From: an uncultured Lachnospiraceae bacterium
Lineage (GTDB): Bacteria > Bacillota > Clostridia > Lachnospirales > Lachnospiraceae
Direction of reading: 5' to 3'
Assembly (NCBI GenBank): GCA_910577165.1
Contig: CAJTLX010000049.1
Coordinates: forward strand, 1-24,202
DNA: 24,202 bases
A program made the position numbers and the translations under genes. The notes beneath the pieces are model-generated. The model made no database searches. It was not told the DNA's origin and worked only from the letters and a program-made list of their open reading frames with translations. Numbering within the stretch: the first letter of the stretch is position 1; each line of letters starts with the position of its first letter. Shown one piece after another: positions 6,764-15,353 of the stretch.

Positions 6764-7093
6764 AATAAAACTCCTTTCATAAAGAAAAGTGGGTGATATC
6801 ACAATGATATTTATATAATATATTTATTGATATATCTATAAAAATCATTGTATATATCCTTGTTATAGAGATTTATATTATTATTAGTGCTATAATATCA
6901 TACAAAGCAGAGAATGTCAAGAATAAAATGATAAAATTTAAGATAAATCTACTTGATATCTATTTGATATAATAAATTTTAGTAATAATGAAATAAAAAA
7001 TCAATGGATGCAAATTTTGATAATAAAAAAATAGATCGGATCAGGTTTTGACGGCAATAAAAGTTTTAATAACAATAAAATAAGGGAAAAAGA
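6764..7093. promoter_or_regulatory. 330-bp very AT-rich divergent intergenic region
   Basis: The region separates the minus-strand reader-like gene from the plus-strand glycosylase gene, so it should hold divergent promoters. It contains many TATA-like boxes, including CTATAATATC around 6890, and a loose inverted repeat with arms CAATGAT / ATCATTG spanning about 6802-6850. A TTGACG at about 7047 is a possible -35 for the glycosylase, but the -10 is weak. I see no gene or RNA here. Confidence 0.4.
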
Positions 7094-7921
7094 ATGGAGC
7101 AAGATATGCAAATAGAAATAAGAGATGATTTTGATTTAGAAAAAATTTCCACAAGCGGACAATGTTTTCGTGTCCGGAGATTTGAGAATGGAACTTACCG
7201 TTTTATTACGGGAGATCAGGTTCTTTATATCCGAAAAACAGAGCAAGATCAATTTATGGTTTCCTGCAATGAGGAGGACTGGAAAAATATATGGAGTACC
7301 TATTTTGATCTTGGACGTTCCTATAAGGAAATCTACGATACAGAATATAATAAACACCCGTTTGTCAGGGAGGCGATGGATTACGGAAGGGGGCTTCGGA
7401 TTTTGCGCCAGCAGGTCTGGGAGATGCTTGTCACCTTTATTATTTCGCAGAGAAAGAGTATTCCAGCTATAGCAAAATCGGTGGAGATGCTGGCGGCAAA
7501 GTATGGACACCAAATCTTTACCGAATACGAAACGATTTTTTCTTTTCCCTCGCCGCAGGAAATGGTATCCGTGTCGGCGGATGACTTGGCGGAGTGCAGT
7601 CTTGGATATCGGACAGACTATGTTCTTGATGCAATTCATCGGGTATCCTCCGGAAATCTTGATCTGATTACCATTTCTACTTATAGCGACAGGGAACTGC
7701 TGGAGAAATTGCAGACGGTTCACGGTGTTGGAAAAAAGGTAGCCAACTGTGTCGCACTGTTCGGCTATGGGAGAATGGGCTGCGTCCCGGTCGATGTCTG
7801 GATTTTAAGAGCAATTGAAAACGAGTGTAAGGGGATTGATCCCTTCCATCTTTTTGGGGAAAATGCAGGAATTATTCAACAGTATGTCTTTTATTATGAG
7901 AAGAACCATCCAAAAAAGTAA
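7094..7921 (+). CDS. ogg: 8-oxoguanine DNA glycosylase/AP lyase (OGG1-like)
   Basis: This base-excision repair enzyme removes oxidised guanine opposite cytosine and nicks the resulting abasic site. The 275-aa protein has the OGG1 layout: an N-terminal beta domain (about 1-100) with the substrate-binding TSGQCFR motif near residue 20, then the helix-hairpin-helix GPD fold. The hairpin reads VHGVGKKVANC and places the catalytic lysine at Lys215, exactly 19 residues before Asp234 in VPVDVW, the same spacing as Lys249/Asp268 of human OGG1. The ATG at 7094 follows AAGGGAAA; a second ATG five codons in is possible. No iron-sulphur cysteine cluster of the MutY/Nth type is present. The gene is monocistronic, and its 3' end lies inside an inverted repeat. 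Confidence 0.9.
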   Translation: MEQDMQIEIRDDFDLEKISTSGQCFRVRRFENGTYRFITGDQVLYIRKTEQDQFMVSCNEEDWKNIWSTYFDLGRSYKEIYDTEYNKHPFVREAMDYGRGLRILRQQVWEMLVTFIISQRKSIPAIAKSVEMLAAKYGHQIFTEYETIFSFPSPQEMVSVSADDLAECSLGYRTDYVLDAIHRVSSGNLDLITISTYSDRELLEKLQTVHGVGKKVANCVALFGYGRMGCVPVDVWILRAIENECKGIDPFHLFGENAGIIQQYVFYYEKNHPKK

Positions 7922-7931
7922 TGGATGGTTC
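7903..7931. terminator. inverted repeat spanning the glycosylase stop codon
   Basis: A perfect 10-bp stem (GAACCATCCA / TGGATGGTTC) with a 9-base loop contains the last codons and the stop of the glycosylase gene. Neither strand has a strong T-run directly after the stem. It may terminate or stabilise the convergent transcripts of this gene and the HelD-like pseudogene. Confidence 0.45.
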
Positions 7932-7974
7932 CCATAGAAAAATAATTGCTGTAACTGGAAAAAAGAGAAATTCA

Positions 7975-9523
7975 CTACTTGATTTCCGAGATAAATTTAC
8001 TTTTCTTTCCCAAATACAGGATTTCCAATTCATGCAATGCCCTTGTAGCGGCAATGTACAATATTTGTCGGTCACGCTCGGAAGAATATTCCTTATCCGT
8101 AACCTCTGAAAGGATAACGCAGTCAAATTCCAGACCCTTTGCCAGATAGGCATTTGTTATAATTATGCCTTCATGGAATTCTGTGCTGTCCTCATCAATC
8201 AGCAGGCAACATTCCCTATGTTTTTTATCGAGCGCGGAATACAGTTTGTTTGCTGCCGCAGGGGTTTTACAGATAATCGCAAATGTGGTATTCTCGGAAA
8301 AACTTGTCTGTTCCATTCAGCTTTGTATGGTTTGAACCATATCAGTATAGTTTCCACACTCCGTAAACAGGGGACTTTCCCATGGCGTTCAAAGGATTGT
8401 ATGTCAGTAATTTTTCCTAATTTCTGGCAGAACTCACTGATCTCATAAGTGGAACGATAAGTCTTTAATATTTTGATCATTGTAATTTTCTGACAAAATA
8501 TCTTCTGTATAGGATTGGGAATTTCTTCCTGCTTTTCGATCCCCTGGTTGATATCGCCCAAATTGTCCGTGCCAGTTCGCTGTGGGATGTAGCAGAAATC
8601 CTTGTATTGTGATCGGATTCATAAATATCTGCAATCCGCTCTGCAATTTTATCTAATCTCCCAAAGAGTGGTTCTGAGGAAAAGGTTTCCCGATATAAAT
8701 GTTGAATTTTTTCAGCGGATATGGTATTGCCGCGGAATGTGCAGGGAGAAAAGGTGAGAAGGTGTTCTTCCAAATTCGTTACATAATCCCTTAGTTCTTT
8801 TAGAAAGGTAAAACTATTTTTGAAACGGATTCTTTGCAGCCGCTTATCCTCCTCCGATTTAGCGTTAATCTGATATTCTATCTGTGCATACTTGGTTTCA
8901 AATTTGCAGATCTCTTTTAATTCATGTTCTGCAATTTCATCAAAACTGACTTCCAAAATATTTTCTTCCCCAAGTTCCGGAAGGACATTTGAAATATAGT
9001 CGGAAAAAACATGTTTGGAGGAAAGAATCAGTATCTCGCTGGAATGTAAGCTTTTTCTGTTCTGATAAAGCAAAAAGGCAATCCGGTGAAGTGCAATGGA
9101 AGTTTTTCCGGAGTCAGCAACACCCTGAGCCGCCATAATCGGGGAAGTCTGATCTCTGACAATGGCGTTTTGCTCTTTTTGAATGGTCGCGACAATATTT
9201 CGCATTTTTGTGCTTGCATTGCCGGACAATTCCCTCTGCAAGATCTCATCATCAATTTTAAAATCCGAGTCCAGCGCGTATTCAAGATGTCCTTTTCGTA
9301 TTTTTATCTGCCGCTTCTTTTTTATCTCCCCAAAAACCTTTCCCATTGGTGCTTCGTAATAGGTCTCTCCAAGATCAAAATCATAGTACATACCAGAGAT
9401 CGGTGCGCGCCAGTCATAGATTAACGGTTCAAGTCCTTTCCTTTTTCTCAGTCCTCCCGGACCGATATAGAGGACTTCCGCTTCGCTCTCCCCCTGATAA
9501 ACAAAATCGATCCGCTTTATCAA
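7975..9523 (-). pseudogene. helD: HelD-type (UvrD-like superfamily 1) RNA polymerase recycling helicase, decayed
   Basis: HelD proteins are ATP-driven motors that release stalled RNA polymerase. The minus strand encodes a recognisable HelD in pieces. Frame one (9523 to about 8570) carries LIYDWRAPISGMYYDFDLG and the Walker A region QGVADSGKTSIALHR, where the usual GVAGSGKT has Asp for Gly. Frame two (about 8561-8370) carries GDINQGIEK and KILKTYRSTYEISEFCQK. Frame three (8316-7975) carries AYLAKGLEFDCVIL and the helicase motif ILYIAATRALHEL. At least two frameshifts separate them. The Walker B DEAQD segment is missing between the first two pieces, and the N-terminal 100 or more residues are lost upstream of the TTG at 9523. 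I infer a non-functional gene; sequencing error alone would not explain the missing segments. Confidence 0.85.
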
Positions 9524-9583
9524 GATATATTTTTATATTTTGTACTTGGCTATGCGCCTTCCATAAAAATCCAGCCTCCACAG

Positions 9584-9612
9584 TTGACAAATCCCTCCCA
9601 AGAGATTATGAT
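9584..9612 (+). promoter_or_regulatory. sigma-A promoter of prfC
   Basis: A perfect TTGACA (9584-9589) is separated by 17 bases from TATGAT (9607-9612). It points at prfC and predicts a leader of about 150 bases before the TTG start at 9773. Confidence 0.65.
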
Positions 9613-9772
9613 AACAACATCAGATGTGGGGTTACTCCCGCCTCCATAAGCGGTGGGCAGCTTTCTTGTATCCGTGGCGGGACTGCCTTTCCATCTGATC
9701 GCCTTTAGCGGATTGACAGCAAGAACGCCAGAGGCATTCTTGAATAACATGATAGATTTGGAGGAAAGAACA

Positions 9773-11365
9773 TTGCAGGATTATGCAGAAGAAATAAAAA
9801 AGAGAAGAACCTTTGCCATTATTTCCCACCCGGACGCGGGCAAGACCACATTGACGGAAAAATTATTGCTCTACGGGGGAGCGATCAATCTGGCAGGTTC
9901 AGTGAAGGGAAAGAAAACTGCAAAACACGCAGTTTCAGATTGGATGGAAATTGAGAAAGAGCGCGGAATTTCCGTGACTTCGTCGGTGATGCAGTTTAAT
10001 TATGATGGATACTGCATCAATATTCTTGACACGCCGGGACACCAGGATTTCTCGGAGGACACCTACCGCACACTGATGGCAGCGGACTCCGCAGTTATGG
10101 TAATCGATGGCTCAAAGGGGGTTGAGGCACAGACCATCAAGTTATTTAAAGTCTGTGTGATGCGCCATATTCCGATTTTTACGTTTATCAATAAAATGGA
10201 CAGGGAGGCAAAGGATACTTTTGAATTGCTTGATGATATCGAGACGGTGCTGGGGATTTCCACTTGTCCGGTCAACTGGCCGATCGGTTCGGGAAAGCGT
10301 TTTCAGGGTGTTTACGATCGCAAGACGAAAACGATTTCCCGATTTACCGCAGCAAATAATGGGATGAAGGAAGTGGACTCCGTTGAGGTTACGATCGGAG
10401 ATGCGAAGACGGATGAGGTTATTGGCAGAGAGGCGCATGATAAGCTCTCCGAGGAGATTGAACTTTTGGATGGGGCAGCACAGGAATTTGACCTTGCCGC
10501 CGTGCGTGCGGGGGAATTGACCCCGGTATTTTTTGGATCAGCACTGACTAATTTTGGCGTGGAAACTTTTTTAAAGCATTTCCTTGAGATGACAACAACA
10601 CCGTTGCCGCGAAAGTCGGATGCGGGACTGATTGACCCGGTAACAAATGATTTTTCTGCATTTGTATTTAAGATTCAGGCGAATATGAACAAGGCGCACC
10701 GCGACCGCATTGCATTTATGCGCATCTGTTCGGGAAAATTTGATGCGGAGGCGGAGGTTTATCATGTGCAGGGCGCGAAGAAACTGCGCCTTTCTCAGCC
10801 GCAGCAGCTGATGGCGCAGGAGAGAAAAATTCTTGACACAGCGTATGCGGGCGATATTATCGGGGTGTTTGACCCGGGAATTTTTTCGATCGGGGATACG
10901 CTTTGCGCGCCCGGACAGAAATTTGCTTACGAGGGTATTCCGACTTTCGCGCCGGAACATTTTGCCAAGATCCGCCAGGTGGACACAATGAAGCGCAAAC
11001 AATTTGTCAAGGGGGTAACGCAGATTGCACAGGAGGGGGCAATTCAGATTTTCCAGGAATTTAATACTGGGATGGAGGAAATTATTGTCGGTGTAGTTGG
11101 CGTGTTACAGTTCGATGTATTAAAATTTCGTCTGGAATCAGAATATAATGTGGAGATTCGGCTTGAACCATTGCCTTACGAGCATATTCGATGGATTGAA
11201 AATAAGGATGAGGTAAATGTGACAGGGCTTTCGGTAACCTCGGATACAAAGCGAGTGAAAGATATGAAGGGAAATCCGCTCCTGCTCTTTGTCCACGCCT
11301 GGAGTATTGGGACGGTGAAAGAGCGAAATAAGGGTTTAGTATTGGCAGAATTTTCAAGAAATTAG
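9773..11365 (+). CDS. prfC: peptide chain release factor 3
   Basis: RF3 is the translational GTPase that recycles RF1/RF2 from the ribosome after termination. The GTPase motifs are clear: G1 SHPDAGKTT, G2 region ERGIS, G3 DTPGHQDFSEDTYR, G4 INKMDR. Domains II and III follow, with the typical AEVYHVQGAKKLRLSQPQ-type stretch and GVVGVLQFDVLKFRLESEY near the end. I chose the TTG at 9773 because GGAGGA at 9760-9765 lies 7 bases upstream and gives 530 residues, close to the 529 of E. coli RF3, with the expected QDYAEEIKKRRTFAIISHPD beginning. An ATG at 9749 is an alternative, and the open frame extends to 9653. A strong promoter precedes it. It is probably monocistronic, with a large hairpin region downstream. 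Confidence 0.95.
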   Translation: MQDYAEEIKKRRTFAIISHPDAGKTTLTEKLLLYGGAINLAGSVKGKKTAKHAVSDWMEIEKERGISVTSSVMQFNYDGYCINILDTPGHQDFSEDTYRTLMAADSAVMVIDGSKGVEAQTIKLFKVCVMRHIPIFTFINKMDREAKDTFELLDDIETVLGISTCPVNWPIGSGKRFQGVYDRKTKTISRFTAANNGMKEVDSVEVTIGDAKTDEVIGREAHDKLSEEIELLDGAAQEFDLAAVRAGELTPVFFGSALTNFGVETFLKHFLEMTTTPLPRKSDAGLIDPVTNDFSAFVFKIQANMNKAHRDRIAFMRICSGKFDAEAEVYHVQGAKKLRLSQPQQLMAQERKILDTAYAGDIIGVFDPGIFSIGDTLCAPGQKFAYEGIPTFAPEHFAKIRQVDTMKRKQFVKGVTQIAQEGAIQIFQEFNTGMEEIIVGVVGVLQFDVLKFRLESEYNVEIRLEPLPYEHIRWIENKDEVNVTGLSVTSDTKRVKDMKGNPLLLFVHAWSIGTVKERNKGLVLAEFSRN

Positions 11366-11403
11366 TAGGCGCGGAGAAGGGATTTCTGCGGAACTTAAAA
11401 TCA

Positions 11404-11495
11404 GTATGTGCCCGGACAGTACCCGGAATAAATTGATGTGAATGTAAGTGAACGAAAATTTATTCCCCTGTAGTGGGTACAGGAAGGGCACATAC
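11404..11495. repeat. large compound inverted repeat between prfC and the glycosyltransferase operon
   Basis: Three nested perfect arms pair in register: GTATGTGCCC (11404-11413) with GGGCACATAC (11486-11495), GTACCC (11419-11424) with GGGTAC (11475-11480), and GGAATAAATT (11425-11434) with AATTTATTCC (11457-11466), around a 22-base loop. There is no T-run directly after the structure, so it is not a simple terminator. It ends 25 bases before the start of the next gene and could be a structured RNA leader or an extragenic palindromic element. Confidence 0.7.
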
Positions 11496-11520
11496 GGAAC
11501 TTTAAATAAGGAGATTTTTT

Positions 11521-12495
11521 ATGGGGATCGATGTAATTATTCCGGTGTACAAGCCGGATAAAAAATTTGACAAGCTTTTTATATCACTTTTAACGCAGAG
11601 TGTAAAGCCAGATCGGATTATTCTGATGAATACCGAGACGGAGGGATTTTCCTGCGCGGATTTGGAAAGGCGATTGAAGCACCGGATGGCAAAACAAAAA
11701 AATTATGGTAAGAAAAAGCTTGATGTATTAGTGGTACCAGTAAAAAAAGAGGAGTTTGATCATGGCGGGACACGAAAAAAGGCAGTTTCGCTCAGCACGG
11801 CGGATTACTTTGTGATGATGACGCAGGATGCGGTTCCGGCGGATGATTATTTGCTTGAGCGTCTGCTCCTGGCATTAAAGGAAGAGGATTGTGCACTGTC
11901 CTATGCAAGGCAGGCAGCACCGCTAAATAGCACGGTGGTAGAGCAGTATACAAGAATGTTTAATTATCCAAATATAAGTGCAGTAAAAACAAAGGAGGAT
12001 TTGTCGCGCCTTGGCATCAAGACTTATTTTTGTTCCGATGTCTGCGCGGCTTACAAGCGTGCGGCTTACAATGAGGTTGGAGGATTTGTGGAGAAGACAA
12101 TTTTTAGTGAGGATACAATTATTGCGTCGCGCCTGATTGGGGCGGGTTACCGTATCGCCTATGTCGCGGAGGCAAAAGTTTATCATTCACACAATTATTC
12201 ACTTTTGGAGCAGCTAAAAAGAAATTTTGATCTCGGTGTGTCACACACTCAGTACCAGGAAATTTTTAACCGGGTTCCGGCGGAGAGTGAGGGAATGCGG
12301 CTGGTAAAAGATACCTTTTTCTATCTGCTTGGACAGAAGCGGTATCTGGATATCCTTGATTTGATTTTTCAGAGCGGGGCAAAATTTTTGGGGTATCAGC
12401 TAGGAAAGCATTATCATCTTTTGCCGAGGAAATTCCTGTTTGCCTGCACATCGAATGCAGATTATTTTATGGATAAGGAGGAGTTTGATGGATAA
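11521..12495 (+). CDS. family 2 glycosyltransferase, rhamnosyltransferase-like
   Basis: This 324-aa cytoplasmic or membrane-associated enzyme would transfer a sugar from a nucleotide-sugar to a surface polysaccharide intermediate. It starts with the GT-A fold strand IDVIIPVYKPDKKFDKL and carries FDHGGTRKKAV near residue 81, a hallmark of rhamnosyltransferase-type GT2 proteins, then MMTQDAVPADD in the DXD position and FSEDTIIASRLIGAGY with the acceptor-site acidic pair near 197. No transmembrane helix is evident. The ATG at 11521 follows AAGGAG. The next GT2 gene overlaps its end by 8 bases, so they form an operon. The donor sugar cannot be read from the sequence. Confidence 0.88.
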   Translation: MGIDVIIPVYKPDKKFDKLFISLLTQSVKPDRIILMNTETEGFSCADLERRLKHRMAKQKNYGKKKLDVLVVPVKKEEFDHGGTRKKAVSLSTADYFVMMTQDAVPADDYLLERLLLALKEEDCALSYARQAAPLNSTVVEQYTRMFNYPNISAVKTKEDLSRLGIKTYFCSDVCAAYKRAAYNEVGGFVEKTIFSEDTIIASRLIGAGYRIAYVAEAKVYHSHNYSLLEQLKRNFDLGVSHTQYQEIFNRVPAESEGMRLVKDTFFYLLGQKRYLDILDLIFQSGAKFLGYQLGKHYHLLPRKFLFACTSNADYFMDKEEFDG

Positions 12496-13435
12496 AGTGA
12501 TTATTTTAATGGCGACTTATCAGGGGGAAAGGTATCTGGAGGAACAGCTAAAATCCATTGTGGTGCAGGATTATCCGAATTTTGAGTTGATTGTGCGCGA
12601 TGACGCTTCATCGGACGGGACGTTTTTTTTGCTCTCCCTGTATAAAAAGCGTTATCCGGACAAGATCACTGTCCTGCGCAATAAGAAAAATCTTGGCGGC
12701 ACAAAAAACTTTCTGATGCTTTTGCGGGATGCAGTTAAACAGAATAATCGGGAGCAAAATTCAGTATATTTTATGTTTAGCGATCAGGATGATTATTGGT
12801 ATCCGAATAAGATAAGCCGCACACTTACCCGGATGAAACGCCTGGAGGCACGCTATGGTAAAGAGCTGCCCGGACTTGTCTTTACAGATGCGCGTGTGGT
12901 GGACGGGAATGGGAAGTTGCTTGCCCCTTCCTTTTTTGCCCTTCAGCGTTTTAATATGAAGAGGCGTGTATTTCCACATCTTTTAATGGAGAATATGGTG
13001 ATTGGCTGTACTTCCATGCTCAATATGCCGCTGGCAGAGATATTAACAAAAGTGCCGAAACACGCGCGCTACCATGATTGGTGGATGGCACTTTTAGCAG
13101 CATCTACGGGGCATACCAGCTATTTGCCGGAGTCTACAATAGATTACCGGCAACATACGGATAATGTGGTTGGTGCGCAGAATTTTGGAACTTATGTAAA
13201 AAAGCGGGTAAAGGAAATTAAAAAACAAAAATACACTTTATTAAGAAATTTTGAACAGGCGATGGAGTTTTATCAATTCTATAGTACGGAAATCCCCGAT
13301 CGCGCGGTGGAGCAGATAGAGGAATTTTTGATGTTGCAAGAACAAAATTTCTTTTTGCGCCGGATTAATGCAGTGCGGGGTGGGTATTTAAAGAGTGGAT
13401 TGATACGCAATATCGGTCTTATGCTGATTTTGTAA
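12488..13435 (+). CDS. family 2 glycosyltransferase
   Basis: This second GT2 enzyme of the operon has 315 residues. It begins MDKVIILMATYQGERYLEEQ, with VRDDASSDGT near residue 38 for nucleotide binding and FSDQDDYWYPNKI near 97 as the DXD-type metal site. HDWWMALLAA near 200 matches the acceptor region of rhamnosyl- and galactosyl-type GT2 proteins. I chose the ATG at 12488 because AAGGAGGAG lies just upstream and the family N-terminus begins here. It overlaps the preceding gene by 8 bases, so translation is coupled. Both enzymes probably act in sequence on the same polysaccharide or teichoic-acid-like polymer. A hairpin directly follows the stop. Confidence 0.88.
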   Translation: MDKVIILMATYQGERYLEEQLKSIVVQDYPNFELIVRDDASSDGTFFLLSLYKKRYPDKITVLRNKKNLGGTKNFLMLLRDAVKQNNREQNSVYFMFSDQDDYWYPNKISRTLTRMKRLEARYGKELPGLVFTDARVVDGNGKLLAPSFFALQRFNMKRRVFPHLLMENMVIGCTSMLNMPLAEILTKVPKHARYHDWWMALLAASTGHTSYLPESTIDYRQHTDNVVGAQNFGTYVKKRVKEIKKQKYTLLRNFEQAMEFYQFYSTEIPDRAVEQIEEFLMLQEQNFFLRRINAVRGGYLKSGLIRNIGLMLIL

Positions 13436-13461
13436 ATCGGATAGAAAAACTTCTATCTGAT
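13436..13461 (+). terminator. hairpin after the GT2 operon
   Basis: An 11-bp stem (ATCGGATAGAA / TTCTATCTGAT, one G-T pair) with a 4-base loop begins right after the stop codon of the second glycosyltransferase. The downstream tract is only moderately T-rich, so termination is likely but not certain. Confidence 0.55.
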
Positions 13462-13488
13462 ATGCTTCTGGTATTCTTGATTTTACCC

Positions 13489-13515
13489 GGGAACTTTTTT
13501 TTGCATTCTCTCGTC
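13489..13515 (+). promoter_or_regulatory. ECF-type promoter upstream of the sigma factor gene
   Basis: GGGAAC (13489-13494) and CGTC (13512-13515) are separated by 17 bases including a T-run. This resembles the AAC / CGTC-type -35 and -10 elements of promoters read by group IV (ECF) sigma factors, which commonly drive their own genes. The predicted start would be about 45 bases ahead of the GTG start codon. Confidence 0.5.
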
Positions 13516-13566
13516 TAATAAGAAAGGGGATGTTTGGGAGAGTCGGGGGAAGGGGGACCTTTACCT

Positions 13567-14085
13567 GTGAGAAAGAAATCGGCATATACACTGGAAGGAT
13601 TGATGAGAGAATACGGAAATGATGTATTGCGAATGGCATATTTGTATGTAAATGATATGCATACTGCGGAGGATATGTTTCAGGAAGTATTTTTAAAGGT
13701 AAATGAAAAACTGGATACCTATGAAGAGAGGGCATCGATTAAAACCTGGCTGCTTCGGATTACCATGAATACCTGTAAGGATTATTTAAAAAGTGCATAT
13801 CACAGCAGAGTTGTGCCGATGTTTGATTTTGGAGAAGAGGGACTTCTGGCACAGGATTTTCTGGGAGAAGTGGAACAAAGGGAGGAGGCGCGGACAGTGC
13901 GGGGGATGGTACAGGAACTGCCAGAACCTTACCGCGATGTGGTGATCTGTGTATATTTCAGAGAAATGGGAATTAAGGAAACCGCAGAGGAATTAAAAAT
14001 CAGCGAGGGTACCGTAAAAAGCAGGTTGTTCCGTGCAAAGGAGAAATTAAAAAAAAGGCTTAAAGGGAGGCTGACAGATGCATAG
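13567..14085 (+). CDS. ECF (group IV) RNA polymerase sigma factor
   Basis: ECF sigma factors direct RNA polymerase to small stress or envelope regulons. Region 2 is visible at about residues 19-60 (DVLRMAYLYVNDMHTAEDMF, then KTWLLRITMNTCKDY). Region 4 is at about 113-165 (LPEPYRDVVICVYFREM, then a helix-turn-helix KETAEELKISEGTVKSRLFR). There is no region 1 or 3, as expected. The 172-aa length is usual. I chose GTG at 13567, preceded by GGGGGA; a TTG at 13534 would add 11 Gly-rich residues. The downstream membrane protein gene overlaps by 8 bases, the classic sigma/anti-sigma arrangement. The upstream GGGAAC-N17-CGTC element suggests it activates itself. Confidence 0.9.
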   Translation: MRKKSAYTLEGLMREYGNDVLRMAYLYVNDMHTAEDMFQEVFLKVNEKLDTYEERASIKTWLLRITMNTCKDYLKSAYHSRVVPMFDFGEEGLLAQDFLGEVEQREEARTVRGMVQELPEPYRDVVICVYFREMGIKETAEELKISEGTVKSRLFRAKEKLKKRLKGRLTDA

Positions 14086-14821
14086 AAATATGGATAAAAA
14101 AGTAAAAAATTCCTATAATATGGAATTTGATACCATCGATCGCAAAATCATGCAGGCACTGTCAGATGAACTTTCAGAGATTGAAGTTTCGGAAGAATTG
14201 ATTGCAAAGACTTTATGTTCGGCAGGGGGAGATGCAGAAAGAGAAGTCCTGTTGCCGCATCAAAATACGTGCAAAAAAGGAAAATATTCTTATTCTTTCT
14301 GGGGGGGAACGATCGCCGCTGCCATTTTGCTTTTTGTGATCTTAGGGCTTTTTGTGAACCAGGGGGGACGAAAGGATAAAGCGGAAGATTTTTTTGTTCA
14401 GGAAAATTTTTTTGATACTGCATCTAAGCCAGGTATGAGCGGGGGACAGCAGGAGAATAATGGAATGTTAAGTTGGGAGGGGGAAGGAAGTCCTGCTGAT
14501 ATGCCGATGGAGGAGGATACTGGGGAATGGCTGTACCAGGAATTGCTGGCGGCATTTAACGAAGAGATTGAGGAATTTCCTTCGGATGCAGTGACAAATG
14601 AGGCGGAGGGGAGCGATGGATCCATTTCACAGGAGAAGTTAGAGGGGCGGGAATCACGAAAGATAGTATGGCAGAGGGAAGATAAAATACTTACCTGTGT
14701 GATCTATCTGCCAGATTACCAGATAGAAGCTGTATTGCAGGAAGGGGAGAAGGAAAGACAAATTTTACTTGAAGATTTTGTATATGCGAAGGAACTCTGG
14801 GAGCTCGCTGCTGAGCAGTAA
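14078..14821 (+). CDS. single-pass membrane protein, probable anti-sigma factor
   Basis: The gene overlaps the sigma factor by 8 bases. Its 247-aa product has an N-terminal cytoplasmic part of about 75 residues (with FDTIDRKIMQALSDELSEIE), one transmembrane helix at about 76-94 (GGTIAAAILLFVILGLFVNQ) and an acidic extracellular part rich in Glu, Gly and Ser. This topology and coupling fit an anti-sigma factor that holds the sigma at the membrane until an envelope signal releases it. I see no CxxC zinc-binding anti-sigma motif (ZAS type). The extracellular region resembles no sensor domain I recognise. The function rests on gene context and topology. Confidence 0.7.
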   Translation: MHRNMDKKVKNSYNMEFDTIDRKIMQALSDELSEIEVSEELIAKTLCSAGGDAEREVLLPHQNTCKKGKYSYSFWGGTIAAAILLFVILGLFVNQGGRKDKAEDFFVQENFFDTASKPGMSGGQQENNGMLSWEGEGSPADMPMEEDTGEWLYQELLAAFNEEIEEFPSDAVTNEAEGSDGSISQEKLEGRESRKIVWQREDKILTCVIYLPDYQIEAVLQEGEKERQILLEDFVYAKELWELAAEQ

Positions 14822-14844
14822 ACCGCCACTACATCCGGTTGGAA

Positions 14845-14882
14845 GAATGAGAATGAACCTTTATATGAGTTCATTCTCATTC
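14845..14882. terminator. strong terminator between convergent genes
   Basis: A perfect 14-bp stem (GAATGAGAATGAAC / GTTCATTCTCATTC) with a 10-base loop is followed on the plus strand by the T-rich CTTTGTTTT. It lies between the sigma/anti-sigma operon and the convergent acidic protein gene and can serve both. Confidence 0.8.
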
Positions 14883-14911
14883 CTTTGTTTTCCCTGTATC
14901 CCTTTCACACT

Positions 14912-15319
14912 TTATGCTTCAGTCGAAGGAGTTTCGGTATTTGCGTAGGCGGTGGTGCTTTCGGTTGCCGCCTCTTCTTCATCTGCGGTTTCTGGTTCGT
15001 CAGTCTGCGAATCGGAGGCATCCGCCTCTTTTTTGGTATCCGGCTCGTCCTTGTCGGAATTGTTGGATTTTTCCTTGTCGGAAGACTCTTCCCCGTCAGA
15101 AGCTTCCTGCTCGGCATCGTCCGATGTGATGGTGATGGATACATACTCGCGGTCTTCCGGATCGGCGGATACATCAAAATCTTCCTCTTCGTCCTCGTCA
15201 AAATCGTCGAAATCTTCATCTGTATCCTTGTTGATCCGGTTCTTGTAGAGACAGTAGATGCCTCCTACCGCAGCGGCAAGGGATACTGTTCCAAATAAAA
15301 ATTTTCCAAACTTCTTCAT
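14912..15319 (-). CDS. acidic membrane-anchored protein of unknown function
   Basis: The 135-aa product starts MKKFGKFLFGTVSLAAAVGG with one hydrophobic segment (about 5-25) that can act as a membrane anchor or uncleaved signal. The remaining 105 residues are low-complexity and strongly acidic (runs of Asp, Glu and Ser, such as DFDDFDEDEEEDFD). AAGGAGG lies well placed upstream on the minus strand. I do not recognise a domain. Similar short N-anchored acidic proteins occur in many Firmicutes without known roles. It converges on the anti-sigma gene and has a possible ECF-type promoter, so it may belong to the same envelope-stress response. Several long open frames on the opposite strand are composition artefacts of its repetitive codons. 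Confidence 0.75.
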   Translation of the reverse strand: MKKFGKFLFGTVSLAAAVGGIYCLYKNRINKDTDEDFDDFDEDEEEDFDVSADPEDREYVSITITSDDAEQEASDGEESSDKEKSNNSDKDEPDTKKEADASDSQTDEPETADEEEAATESTTAYANTETPSTEA

Positions 15320-15353
15320 GGTCTTGACCTCCTTTTTCGATCAATATAGAACT

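Noticed and set aside
7136..7723. 195-codon open frame antisense to the glycosylase gene
   Set aside because: The plus strand encodes a clear OGG1-like protein here; the antisense product has no recognisable motif.
9653..9772. N-terminal extension of prfC
   Set aside because: RF3 proteins start just before the SHPDAGKTT region; the TTG at 9773 gives the expected length and a well-spaced GGAGGA.
14952..15298. Open frames opposite the acidic protein gene (Ser- or Phe/Leu-rich products)
   Set aside because: They are mirror artefacts of repeated acidic codons; the minus-strand gene has the ribosome binding site and N-terminal anchor.
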